Source: Pseudomonadota bacterium
Lineage (GTDB): Bacteria; Pseudomonadota; Gammaproteobacteria; Burkholderiales; Sulfuriferulaceae
Direction of reading: 5' to 3'
Length of the DNA: 5,108 nt
NCBI GenBank assembly: GCA_021790625.1
Contig: JAJYGL010000041.1
Location: forward strand, 1-5,108
Positions 1 through 4,737 of this stretch are shown here, piece by piece (positions within the stretch are counted from its first letter, which is position 1; every line of letters starts with the position of its first letter). Under the pieces are notes generated by a model. That model was given only the letters and a program-made list of their open reading frames with translations, searched no databases and was not told where the DNA came from. A program made the position numbers and the translations under genes.

Positions 1-942
1 CACAGCCAACTCGATTTCGCTGCGGAGCGCGGCATCAACTTCATCGACACCGCAGAAATGTACCCCGTACCGCCACGGGAACAAACCTACACCCGCACAG
101 AGACTATCATCGGTAACTGGCTACAGCACCAGCCACGCGACAAATGGATTATCGCCAGCAAAGCCGCCGGCCCCCGCCGCGGATTCACCTGGATACGTCA
201 GGGCGAAACCAGCTTTACCCGACACAACCTGCGCACCGCACTTGAAGCCTCACTCAAACGGCTAAAAACCGACTATCTCGACCTCTACCAACTGCACTGG
301 CCGGATCGCCACGTCCCCTTGTTTGGGCAATACCAATTCGACCCCAGCCAAGACACCCCCAGCCTCAGCATCCACGCTCAACTCGAGGCGCTGGCCGGAT
401 TCGTCAAAGAAGGCAAAATCCGCTACATCGGCGTTTCCAACGAAACCGCATGGGGACTCATGCAATTCGTCCACCTTGCCAACCAATACGACCTGCCCCG
501 CATTGTATCCGTACAAAACGCCTACAGCCTCATCAGCCGTAGCTTCGAATTCGGCCTGAGTGAAATCGCCCACCGCGAACACCTCTCCCTGCTCGCCTAC
601 TCACCATTGGCATTCGGCCACCTGAGCGGCAAATATCTCAACGACCCCAACACCGCCGGACGCATCACCGAATTTTCCGGTTTCGGCCAACGCTACGAAA
701 AACCCAACGTCATCCCCGCTGTCACCGCCTACGCCGCCCTTGCTCGCCAACATGGCATAACACCCGCGCAAATGGCACTCGCCTTCGTCTATCACCGCTG
801 GTTCGTCACCAGCACCATCATTGGTGCCACCAACCTGAAACAACTGCAAGAAAACATCAGCGCGTGGGAAACCTCCCTCGACGAAAACATCCTGCACGCC
901 ATCGAACAAATACACCTGCGTTACATGAACCCCGCCCCATAG
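1..942 (+). CDS. tas: Tas-like aldo/keto reductase, 5'-truncated by window edge
   Basis: The frame is open from base 1 to a TAG stop at 940-942 and gives 313 residues. The first in-frame ATG (58-60) lies inside the conserved core, so the true start is upstream of the window. Compared with E. coli Tas (about 346 aa), roughly 33 N-terminal residues are missing. Numbering from base 1, the aldo/keto reductase tetrad is visible: Asp16 and Tyr21 (FIDTAEMYP), Lys54 (IIASK) and His99 (LYQLHW). Further family blocks are GKIRYIGVSNE, PRIVSVQN, YSPLAFGHLSGKYL and the C-terminal NADPH-binding stretch IIGATNLKQLQEN. The enzyme should be a soluble, NADPH-dependent (beta/alpha)8-barrel oxidoreductase. The physiological substrate of Tas is not known; in E. 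coli the gene was found as a suppressor of tyrosine auxotrophy. The gene stands alone on the plus strand in this window. Family assignment is firm, exact orthology to tas is likely. Confidence 0.92.
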   Translation, partial: HSQLDFAAERGINFIDTAEMYPVPPREQTYTRTETIIGNWLQHQPRDKWIIASKAAGPRRGFTWIRQGETSFTRHNLRTALEASLKRLKTDYLDLYQLHWPDRHVPLFGQYQFDPSQDTPSLSIHAQLEALAGFVKEGKIRYIGVSNETAWGLMQFVHLANQYDLPRIVSVQNAYSLISRSFEFGLSEIAHREHLSLLAYSPLAFGHLSGKYLNDPNTAGRITEFSGFGQRYEKPNVIPAVTAYAALARQHGITPAQMALAFVYHRWFVTSTIIGATNLKQLQENISAWETSLDENILHAIEQIHLRYMNPAP

Positions 943-1045
943 CAAAAATCGGAACGAAAATGACGCGTTTGAATGGTCGCCCCCATTTCTCCGGATTTCA
1001 CCACGGTTGCGTTTTTTTATCAGGATTTATTTTATCAGGCGCACG

Positions 1046-1088
1046 TAAAACCTCGCCGTCCAGGGCGGGGAGTTCCGTGCTCCCGGCG
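1046..1088 (+). repeat. Hairpin repeat, copy A (IS200/IS605 right-end-like)
   Basis: Bases 1046-1072 match 2059-2085 at 25 of 27 positions. After a 5-nt insertion in this copy (ttccg), the similarity continues (tgctcccggcg here, tgctcctgtcg there). The core folds as a hairpin: CCTCGCC at 1051-1057 pairs with GGCGGGG at 1064-1070 (one G-U pair) around the loop gtccag. A G/C-rich hairpin of this style, preceded by taaaa and ending in ggggag, resembles the right ends of IS200/IS605/IS1341-type elements, where it is also part of the TnpB-associated omega-RNA. No tnpA or tnpB reading frame lies next to it, so this would be an orphan end or a non-autonomous remnant. The repeat itself is seen directly; the element identity is inferred. 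Confidence 0.6.
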
Positions 1089-1094
1089 TTTTTT
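1054..1094 (+). terminator. Possible rho-independent terminator for tas
   Basis: GGGAG (1068-1072) pairs with CTCCC (1080-1084) around the loop ttccgtg. The stem can be extended by CGCC (1054-1057) with GGCG (1085-1088), and a run of six T follows at 1089-1094. It lies about 110 nt after the tas stop codon. The fold excludes the neighbouring CCTCGCC/GGCGGGG hairpin, so only one of the two can form. The 10-nt bulge on one side weakens the prediction. Confidence 0.35.
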
Positions 1095-1310
1095 GGGGGT
1101 GGTTGTCGATCAACCAATCTCACCAGGTGTTGCCACCAACGCTCAACAAGATTGTCTGTCGAGTATGACACAGCCTTTCCCATGACCGTGCTGTGAAAGC
1201 ATGGTGCAACCGTTCATCCACCAGATGGAACAAAAGTTTCATACGAAACAAAGACCAGTGAAGGCGCGCCAATTCATAAAAAATCGAGCCAAGTGCCATT
1301 CGGATTAGCC

Positions 1311-1330
1311 CCTGATTTCGATAGATCAGG
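1311..1330 (-). terminator. Small stem-loop just after the antitoxin stop codon
   Basis: CCTGAT (1311-1316) and ATCAGG (1325-1330) form a perfect 6-bp stem with an 8-nt loop, one base downstream of the antitoxin TAA (1332-1334) on the minus strand. No T-run follows directly; the nearest (six T on the minus strand, near 1278-1284) is about 30 nt further on. It may help end the TA transcript, but it is a weak terminator on sequence grounds. Confidence 0.3.
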
Positions 1331-1331
1331 A

Positions 1332-1598
1332 TTAGTGGTTATGCAACTTCTCCTGCAACCATACTTTAATAAGCGACTGATAAGGCACATCGCGAGAATT
1401 CGCCGCAGCCTTTATTGAATCCAGAAGATGCTGTGGCAATCGTAGTGAAATGGTCTTGGTCGTAGGTTTCAAATTGGGCAGCACAACTTTTTGTGCTTTT
1501 TTCCAATCCACATAAGCCGTTGAATCCTCTTTGTTCCAGAAAGCCCGTTCTTCAGCCTCAGTAGTAAATTTTGGTATAGGTTTAAGTTGATTGTTCAT
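1332..1598 (-). CDS. CopG-family ribbon-helix-helix antitoxin, partner of BrnT
   Basis: 88 aa. The N-terminal half carries the pattern IPKFTTEAEERAFWNKEDST (residues 8-27) and then YVDWKKA, which I recognise as the CopG-type antitoxin family (PF12441 type) that accompanies BrnT toxins. The C-terminal half is a ribbon-helix-helix DNA-binding domain: beta strand TISLRLP (49-55), helix LLDSIKAAANSRDV, turn, then helix YQSLIKVWLQEKL. The protein should dimerise, bind the operator upstream of brnT and neutralise the toxin through its N-terminal part. Its ATG (1596-1598) lies inside the end of brnT, and AGGAG (minus strand, 1609-1613) sits 10 nt upstream, so translation is probably coupled to that of the toxin. 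It is not the shorter PF14384 BrnA type, so I leave the symbol empty. Family assignment is strong. Confidence 0.9.
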   Translation of the reverse strand: MNNQLKPIPKFTTEAEERAFWNKEDSTAYVDWKKAQKVVLPNLKPTTKTISLRLPQHLLDSIKAAANSRDVPYQSLIKVWLQEKLHNH

Positions 1599-1881
1599 AG
1601 ATCATGCGCTCCTTTTTGTGCATATCTCTGGCCGAAATTACCCGAATCCTCTCACCCTCATTTCGTAGTGTAAAAGTGATATGCAACGTTCGTCCATCGT
1701 CTGACTTGCCTAATGCATGAAAACGTAACTCGGCTTGACTGTGCCCGATGTCGGCAAGCAGTAAAAGTGGCTCATTGAAAAAAACCTGCTCTGCTTCGGC
1801 CATTGAAACGCCATGCTTTTCGTTTTTGCGGGCATTCCCTTCGTCCCAATCAAAACCAGTGATTTTAATATAGTCAATCAT
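1582..1881 (-). CDS. brnT: BrnT-family (DUF497) ribonuclease toxin
   Basis: 99 aa, the usual BrnT length. Family blocks seen in order: GFDWDEGNARKNEKHGVS (residues 9-26), the aromatic stretch AEQVFF, RFHALGKSDDGRTLHITFTL (53-72), and the C-terminal IRVISARDMHKKERMIYE (79-96). BrnT has a RelE-like fold and blocks growth by cutting RNA; the basic and His residues near the KHGV block and the ISARxxxKKER end are the ones kept in the family. The gene comes first in the operon, and its TAA (1582-1584) lies 17 bp inside the antitoxin frame, the toxin-then-antitoxin order typical of brnTA. The ATG at 1879-1881 has no clear Shine-Dalgarno sequence; the upstream DNA is very AT-rich and holds a probable operator, so the leader may be very short. 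No frameshift or lost block is visible, so the toxin looks intact. Confidence 0.92.
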   Translation of the reverse strand: MIDYIKITGFDWDEGNARKNEKHGVSMAEAEQVFFNEPLLLLADIGHSQAELRFHALGKSDDGRTLHITFTLRNEGERIRVISARDMHKKERMIYEQST

Positions 1882-1883
1882 TT

Positions 1884-1906
1884 TTGTATATTATGAAAAT
1901 ATGCAA
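1884..1906 (-). promoter_or_regulatory. Probable autoregulatory operator and promoter of brnT-antitoxin
   Basis: TTGTATATT (1884-1892) and AATATGCAA (1898-1906) are inverted arms of 9 bp with one mismatch and a 5-nt centre, ending 2 nt before the brnT ATG. A -10-like CATAAT on the minus strand (1890-1895) falls inside the dyad, with a poor -35 TTGTGT (1911-1916) at a spacing of 15 nt. A ribbon-helix-helix antitoxin that represses its own operon would be expected to bind such a site. The inverted repeat is seen directly; the promoter boxes are tentative. Confidence 0.5.
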
Positions 1907-2058
1907 TAAAACACAAGCTGCGCAACAGGTTCTGTTGAAAATAAATTCCGGGACCCCAAACAACCCGCTCGGCAACCATGTTTCTGGTTGACACCAATAA
2001 TGAGTCAACGGCCTTCAGACCGATGGGTATTCAGTCAGAGAGGGGCCCCTGGTCGCGC

Positions 2059-2096
2059 TAAAACCTCGCCGTTCAGGGCGGTGAGTGCTCCTGTCG
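2059..2096 (+). repeat. Hairpin repeat, copy B (IS200/IS605 right-end-like)
   Basis: Same orientation as copy A, about 1.0 kb away, with 25 of 27 bases shared over 2059-2085 and further similarity to about 2096. CTCGCC (2065-2070 region) still pairs with GGCGG (2077-2081) around ttcag, but a T at 2082 breaks one outer pair, so this hairpin is a little weaker than copy A. The palindrome at 2041-2050 lies 8 nt upstream. No transposase frame is adjacent. Whether A and B are ends of one deleted element, two separate solo ends, or a non-transposon repeat cannot be told from two copies. Confidence 0.55.
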
Positions 2097-2208
2097 ACCT
2101 GAAAGGCGGAGTTTAACCCGGTAAGAATGAAAAACAATACGCATCAATCTCATTGTCAACACCAAACGAATCCACGGAAAGAAAATTCATAATACAATCC
2201 AGACCGGA

Positions 2209-3699
2209 TTATTCAGTCCCGGCAAGAATGCCGGGGCGAAAAATGATTTTGTCGGACCTGGAAAAAGCCGATGCGCAGGAATCAATGGTGGTTTCCAGCT
2301 CTTCACACCAGGACGGGTGGCTATAACTCATATCCTTGAAGAACCACAACCCCAACTTGGATTGCAGCGCAGCGGACAGCATGTGGATCTGTTCGCCGGC
2401 CTCCGGCCCCACGATACAGCCACCCAGTAACTGACCGGTTTCCGCATCGTGCACCACTTCAGTAAACCCCTCGAAATCATGATAAGCGCGCGCTTTACCG
2501 GAGCCAGCCAGGCTGGAACGTGCCACTTCCTCCTCAAAACCGGCATCCTCGGCTTGACCTTCGGACAGCCCGACGCTGGCCATTTCCAGTGCCGAATGGA
2601 TCACGAACGGAACCTTGAAATAATTGGCATGCAATTCGTTGCCTCTGATAGCATTGGTTGCCGCCAGCTTGCCATCGTACAGGGCTGTATTCGCGGTCAT
2701 CGGGCTGAACATGGGGCTGCGTTTGACATCACCCACCGCATAGATGCCTGCCACACTGGTTTCCAGGTATTCGGAAGTAACGATGAACCCTTCGGCATTA
2801 ACGGTCACGCCAATCTCTTCCAGCCCCAGACCCTGAGTTTGTGGCTGTCGACCCACGGCCACCAGCACGTAGTCATAATGGGCACGTTCACAGTTGCTGA
2901 ATTCAACTTCGACGCCGTTTTTTTCAACGCCGTTTTTTTCAATCCTGGTAGAAACAACATTGAGATTGTTACATACCTCGATGCCCAGACGGCTCAATTT
3001 TCTTTCCAGCGCACCGCATGCCCGATCAGGCATGCTCGATTGATAGAGCAGGCGATCTCCCTGCTCCACGATACGCACTTTGGCGCCAAACTGATGGAGC
3101 AGATAACCGAATTCCACGCCTATGGCCCCGCCACCCACGCAAAGCACCGAGCGCGGCAGTTCATCCAGATTAAACAACAGATCTCTGGAATTCACGATGA
3201 CACGCCCATCGGTAGGGCAGGCCGGCAGTTCCCTGGGAGCGGATCCTGTGGCAATGATGATGCGCGGCGCCTGCAGTTCAAGCGCAGCCGCACCGTCATC
3301 TGCCAGCGGCGTTGTCAAGCTGACGTGCACCCGTTGCCGGTCGATGAAGCGGGCTTCGCCACGAAAAAGGCGTATGCCCGTATGTTTGAGCCAAAGCAGA
3401 AAATTGTCGCGAATACCCTTGACGACGGCATTTTTATGCGCCATCGCGGCCTTGATATCACCTCTGACGTGGCCCACCAACCCGCGCCCCTCCAGTTCGT
3501 TCACACTGGCGATAAGGCTGGCCATGTGCAGCAGGGATTTTTTCGGGATACACCCCTGGTTGAGGCATGTCCCCCCGGGCAGATCACGTTCAATCAAGGC
3601 AACCTTTGCGCCCAAATATGCGGCATTAATGGCGGCTTTATAACCGCCCGGCCCGCTACCGATAACGATGAGGTCGAATTGCATGGCTTGAGTATCCAT
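2209..3699 (-). CDS. Dihydrolipoamide dehydrogenase-like FAD/NAD disulfide oxidoreductase
   Basis: 496 aa, slightly longer than classical E3 (about 470-480). In order: FAD-binding GSGPGG (14-19) and Glu37; the redox disulfide Cys45/Cys50 in GGTCLNQGCIPKK; ATGS (150-153); NAD-binding GGGAIG (189-194) with acidic Glu212 at the end of the second strand, favouring NAD over NADP; FAD-contacting YAVGDV (320-325); and a C-terminal dimerisation domain with the catalytic dyad His461-Pro...Glu466 (HPSWCE). All residues for dihydrolipoamide oxidation are present. Departures from canonical E3 are PKK instead of PSK after the second Cys, and SPMFSPMTANTALYDGK where the usual MLAHKA segment stands, so it may serve a free lipoyl-carrier protein rather than a 2-oxoacid dehydrogenase; no E1 or E2 gene is nearby. 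It follows the small ORF by 3 nt and has no clear ribosome site of its own (ATG 3697-3699; Met6 is an alternative), suggesting translational coupling. Residues 254-263 carry a five-residue duplication. Confidence 0.9.
   Translation of the reverse strand: MDTQAMQFDLIVIGSGPGGYKAAINAAYLGAKVALIERDLPGGTCLNQGCIPKKSLLHMASLIASVNELEGRGLVGHVRGDIKAAMAHKNAVVKGIRDNFLLWLKHTGIRLFRGEARFIDRQRVHVSLTTPLADDGAAALELQAPRIIIATGSAPRELPACPTDGRVIVNSRDLLFNLDELPRSVLCVGGGAIGVEFGYLLHQFGAKVRIVEQGDRLLYQSSMPDRACGALERKLSRLGIEVCNNLNVVSTRIEKNGVEKNGVEVEFSNCERAHYDYVLVAVGRQPQTQGLGLEEIGVTVNAEGFIVTSEYLETSVAGIYAVGDVKRSPMFSPMTANTALYDGKLAATNAIRGNELHANYFKVPFVIHSALEMASVGLSEGQAEDAGFEEEVARSSLAGSGKARAYHDFEGFTEVVHDAETGQLLGGCIVGPEAGEQIHMLSAALQSKLGLWFFKDMSYSHPSWCEELETTIDSCASAFSRSDKIIFRPGILAGTE
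2218..2235 (-). repeat. Perfect 7-bp hairpin at the 3' end of the lpd-like gene
   Basis: CCCGGCA (2218-2224) and TGCCGGG (2229-2235) are perfect inverted arms with the loop agaa. The hairpin lies within the last codons (Pro-Gly-Ile-Leu-Ala-Gly), 7 nt before the stop codon. No T-run follows at once, so it is not a standard intrinsic terminator; it could stabilise the mRNA end or be chance at a GC-rich spot. Confidence 0.5.
2912..2941 (-). repeat. Perfect 15-bp tandem duplication inside the lpd-like gene
   Basis: acgccgtttttttca occurs twice head to tail (2912-2926, 2927-2941). Being a multiple of three, it keeps the frame and duplicates EKNGV in the protein (IEKNGVEKNGVEVEF). It lies in a loop region after the NAD-binding domain, where extra residues should be tolerated. 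Each unit has a run of seven T/A, a slippage-prone tract. Confidence 0.95.
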
Positions 3700-3702
3700 A
3701 GG

Positions 3703-3906
3703 TCAGATGCGGTTGCTTGCGGAATGCGACACATTGGCGAATCCTGACCGGGCGCGAGCGCCTGCCACGACATTCAACATTGCGTCACTTGATAGAACCC
3801 GATGACTTTCATGAATCAGCACATCCGCGCGCTCAACATTCACCGAGGCATCATGAGCGGAGGAAAACTGAATTTGTTGGGCGGCAAAGGCGGTCACCGT
3901 AATCAT
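3703..3906 (-). CDS. Small ORF before lpd, possibly a degenerate HesB/IscA-like protein
   Basis: 67 codons, ATG 3904-3906, TGA 3703-3705. Support for it being translated: AGGAG (minus strand, 3914-3918) lies 7 nt before the ATG, an ideal spacing, and the stop is only 3 nt before the lpd-like start, which has no good ribosome site. The N-terminus MITVTAFAAQQIQ resembles the start of HesB/IscA-type iron-sulfur carrier proteins, and the later part (VERADVLIHESHRVL, then AMLNVV) could align with their C-terminal half. If so, about 30-40 central residues are missing. There is no cysteine at all, so canonical cluster binding is impossible. Alternatives are a decayed gene kept as a leader for lpd, an unrelated small protein, or chance. 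The homology call is a weak inference; the translation signals are seen directly. Confidence 0.5.
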   Translation of the reverse strand: MITVTAFAAQQIQFSSAHDASVNVERADVLIHESHRVLSSDAMLNVVAGARARSGFANVSHSASNRI

Positions 3907-3913
3907 GTACGTG

Positions 3914-3918
3914 CTCCT
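3914..3918 (-). promoter_or_regulatory. Ribosome binding site of the small ORF before lpd
   Basis: AGGAG on the minus strand, 7 nt upstream of the ATG at 3904-3906. It is the only strong Shine-Dalgarno sequence in the lpd unit, since none precedes the lpd-like ATG itself. It is the main reason to accept the 67-codon frame as translated. Confidence 0.65.
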
Positions 3919-4050
3919 GTTCCATTTGGCTAAAATCGATTCGACTGGTTAATTCCCGGAACTTGACCCGATCTGTTTTGCGACCATACTGAAGGACGCA
4001 CGCCGTGCGGTTCTGTCGCAAGCGTACATACCAACGGGATTCAGTTTATC

Positions 4051-4064
4051 CTAAAGACCTTTAG
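4051..4064. promoter_or_regulatory. Dyad upstream of the lpd unit, possible regulator site
   Basis: CTAAAG (4051-4056) and CTTTAG (4059-4064) are perfect 6-bp inverted arms around ac. The position, about 145 nt upstream of the first ATG of the lpd unit, would suit an operator or activator site. No cognate regulator gene is in the window, and a 12-bp dyad can arise by chance. Confidence 0.25.
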
Positions 4065-4073
4065 ATGAACAGG

Positions 4074-4103
4074 GTAAATCTGGATGTTGTAAATCTGGAT
4101 GTT
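4074..4103. repeat. Perfect 15-bp tandem duplication, intergenic
   Basis: gtaaatctggatgtt occurs twice head to tail (4074-4088, 4089-4103), with two more matching bases after it. It lies in the gene-free stretch downstream of DUF3617. The unit is the same length as the duplication inside lpd but unrelated in sequence. Confidence 0.95.
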
Positions 4104-4208
4104 GTGGGCAAAGGGAGTACGATTCCAAAACGAATGGACAAGCGCGGATCGATATGATTTGACCCCCATTCGCATGCACCCAATCTTCGCGGGAATAACA
4201 GCAGCTCC

Positions 4209-4634
4209 CTACTTTTTACACTCACCCACATAAACACCATCAAGCGTTTCTTCAAACGTTGAAGTCATTCCGCCCGGCAAAGTATTTTTGCCATGAATCT
4301 TGCCGTGGTAACTACGCGCCCCTTTATCGAGGGTAATATCGCCAAGTATGGATGTCGTGATCTTCATACCGTTAGGCAACGATTCCGTACACAACACATC
4401 GAATTTGCTCAAAGAATCAGTCAAGGTCTTGCACGACTGGCCTGCGGGTTGATGCATCATCCACTCAGCCCAGTCCTGTCCTTTGTTGCACGCCAGATAA
4501 TGCAAGGATTGGTGCACCGGCGCAGTGATTACCGCCGTCATTGACCATTCACCCGCCTGGAGGTGTTCATTTGGCGCAGCGTACGCAACGGAACCCAGCA
4601 TTGCCCATGTCAAACCCAGCATCATGACCTTCAT
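4209..4634 (-). CDS. Secreted DUF3617-family protein
   Basis: 141 aa from the chosen ATG (4632-4634), with a TAG stop at 4209-4211. This start is preferred over an upstream in-frame ATG (4692-4694) because it gives a clean signal peptide, MKVMMLGLTWAMLGSVAYA with cleavage likely after Ala19, and has GGAG (minus strand, 4645-4648) 10 nt upstream; the extra 20 codons would be encoded by tandemly repeated DNA. The mature part of about 122 residues begins with a GEWSMTAVI block (28-36), matching the GLWEV opening of DUF3617, and has four cysteines (49, 68, 82, 139), the last in the typical C-terminal GEC motif, suggesting two disulfides in the periplasm. A GDITLDKGARSYHGK stretch (98-112) also fits. 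The family's function is unknown. It stands between the lpd unit and a TA locus without an evident operon partner. Confidence 0.8.
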   Translation of the reverse strand: MKVMMLGLTWAMLGSVAYAAPNEHLQAGEWSMTAVITAPVHQSLHYLACNKGQDWAEWMMHQPAGQSCKTLTDSLSKFDVLCTESLPNGMKITTSILGDITLDKGARSYHGKIHGKNTLPGGMTSTFEETLDGVYVGECKK

Positions 4635-4659
4635 CGTTTGAATTCTCCGGTAAATTTTC

Positions 4660-4683
4660 TTGTAAAACTGGTTGTAAAACTGG
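4660..4683. repeat. Perfect 12-bp tandem duplication before DUF3617
   Basis: ttgtaaaactgg occurs twice head to tail (4660-4671, 4672-4683), 26-49 nt upstream of the DUF3617 start, in the region expected to hold its promoter or leader. A change in copy number would alter promoter or leader spacing. Confidence 0.95.
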
Positions 4684-4705
4684 GCAGTGAGCAATTGACG
4701 CCTTT

Positions 4706-4725
4706 ATTTGTATTTTGTATTTTGA
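4706..4725. repeat. AT-rich 7-bp tandem repeat between DUF3617 and the antitoxin
   Basis: Units atttgt, attttgt and attttga follow one another (4706-4725), giving a period of about 7 bp. The tract lies just after the antitoxin stop codon and upstream of the DUF3617 gene. It may be simple-sequence drift or part of an AT-rich promoter. Confidence 0.8.
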
Positions 4726-4737
4726 GTGATTGGTACT

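Larger units (their letters stand above)
943..1331. other. Gene-free stretch between tas and the BrnT/antitoxin pair
   Basis: No ORF here has a convincing start, ribosome site or family motif. The stretch holds a 10-bp direct repeat ttttatcagg at 1015-1024 and 1030-1039 (period 15 bp), a hairpin repeat and terminator-like structure at 1046-1094, and a small stem 1311-1330 just after the antitoxin stop codon. From about 1095 to 1300 I see nothing recognisable. A 40-codon minus-strand ORF (1120-1242) lacks a Shine-Dalgarno sequence and any family resemblance. Confidence 0.6.
1882..2208. other. Gene-free stretch between brnT and lpd
   Basis: No gene is supported here. It contains the brnT operator, two small perfect stems (CAACAG/CTGTTG at 1923-1937 with a 3-nt loop; CAACCA/TGGTTG at 1973-1990 with a 6-nt loop), a 10-bp palindrome aggggcccct (2041-2050), and copy B of the hairpin repeat directly after it. 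From 2100 to 2195 nothing recognisable is seen. A weak stem AATCC/GGATT (2196-2210) overlaps the lpd stop codon. Confidence 0.6.
3907..4208. other. Gene-free region upstream of the small ORF-lpd unit
   Basis: This should hold the promoter of the lpd unit and the end of the DUF3617 transcript. Visible structure: the dyad CTAAAG-ac-CTTTAG (4051-4064), a 13-bp palindrome cgcacgccgtgcg (3997-4009), and a perfect 15-bp tandem duplication (4074-4103). I cannot assign a convincing -35/-10 pair. The open frame at 4061-4255 on the minus strand owes part of its length to the tandem duplication and overlaps the end of the DUF3617 gene, so it is not called. Confidence 0.55.

Noticed and set aside
1015..1096. 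Possible CRISPR-like repeat because of short repeated motifs
   Set aside because: Only two copies of the hairpin motif exist, 1 kb apart, without regularly spaced spacers; the ttttatcagg pair is also only two copies.
864..1196. Plus-strand frame of 110 codons overlapping the end of tas
   Set aside because: It begins inside tas in another frame, runs through the hairpin repeat, and has no ribosome site or recognisable domain.
1120..1242. Minus-strand 40-codon ORF in the gap after tas
   Set aside because: No Shine-Dalgarno sequence, no family resemblance, and short enough to be chance; a transposase remnant was considered but no motif supports it.
1988..1993. TTGACA, a perfect -35 box on the plus strand
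   Set aside because: No -10-like hexamer at 16-18 nt spacing and no plus-strand gene downstream.
2449..3747. Long plus-strand open frame (432 codons) opposite the lpd-like gene
   Set aside because: It is antisense to a clearly conserved flavoprotein, its translation shows no family motif, and long antisense frames are common in GC-balanced coding DNA.
4061..4255. Minus-strand 64-codon frame downstream of DUF3617
   Set aside because: It overlaps the DUF3617 3' end in another frame and its tail is made by the 15-bp tandem duplication; no supporting signals.
4635..4694. N-terminal extension of the DUF3617 protein by 20 residues
   Set aside because: It would bury the signal peptide behind a basic, repeat-encoded segment; the inner ATG has a ribosome site and a standard signal peptide.
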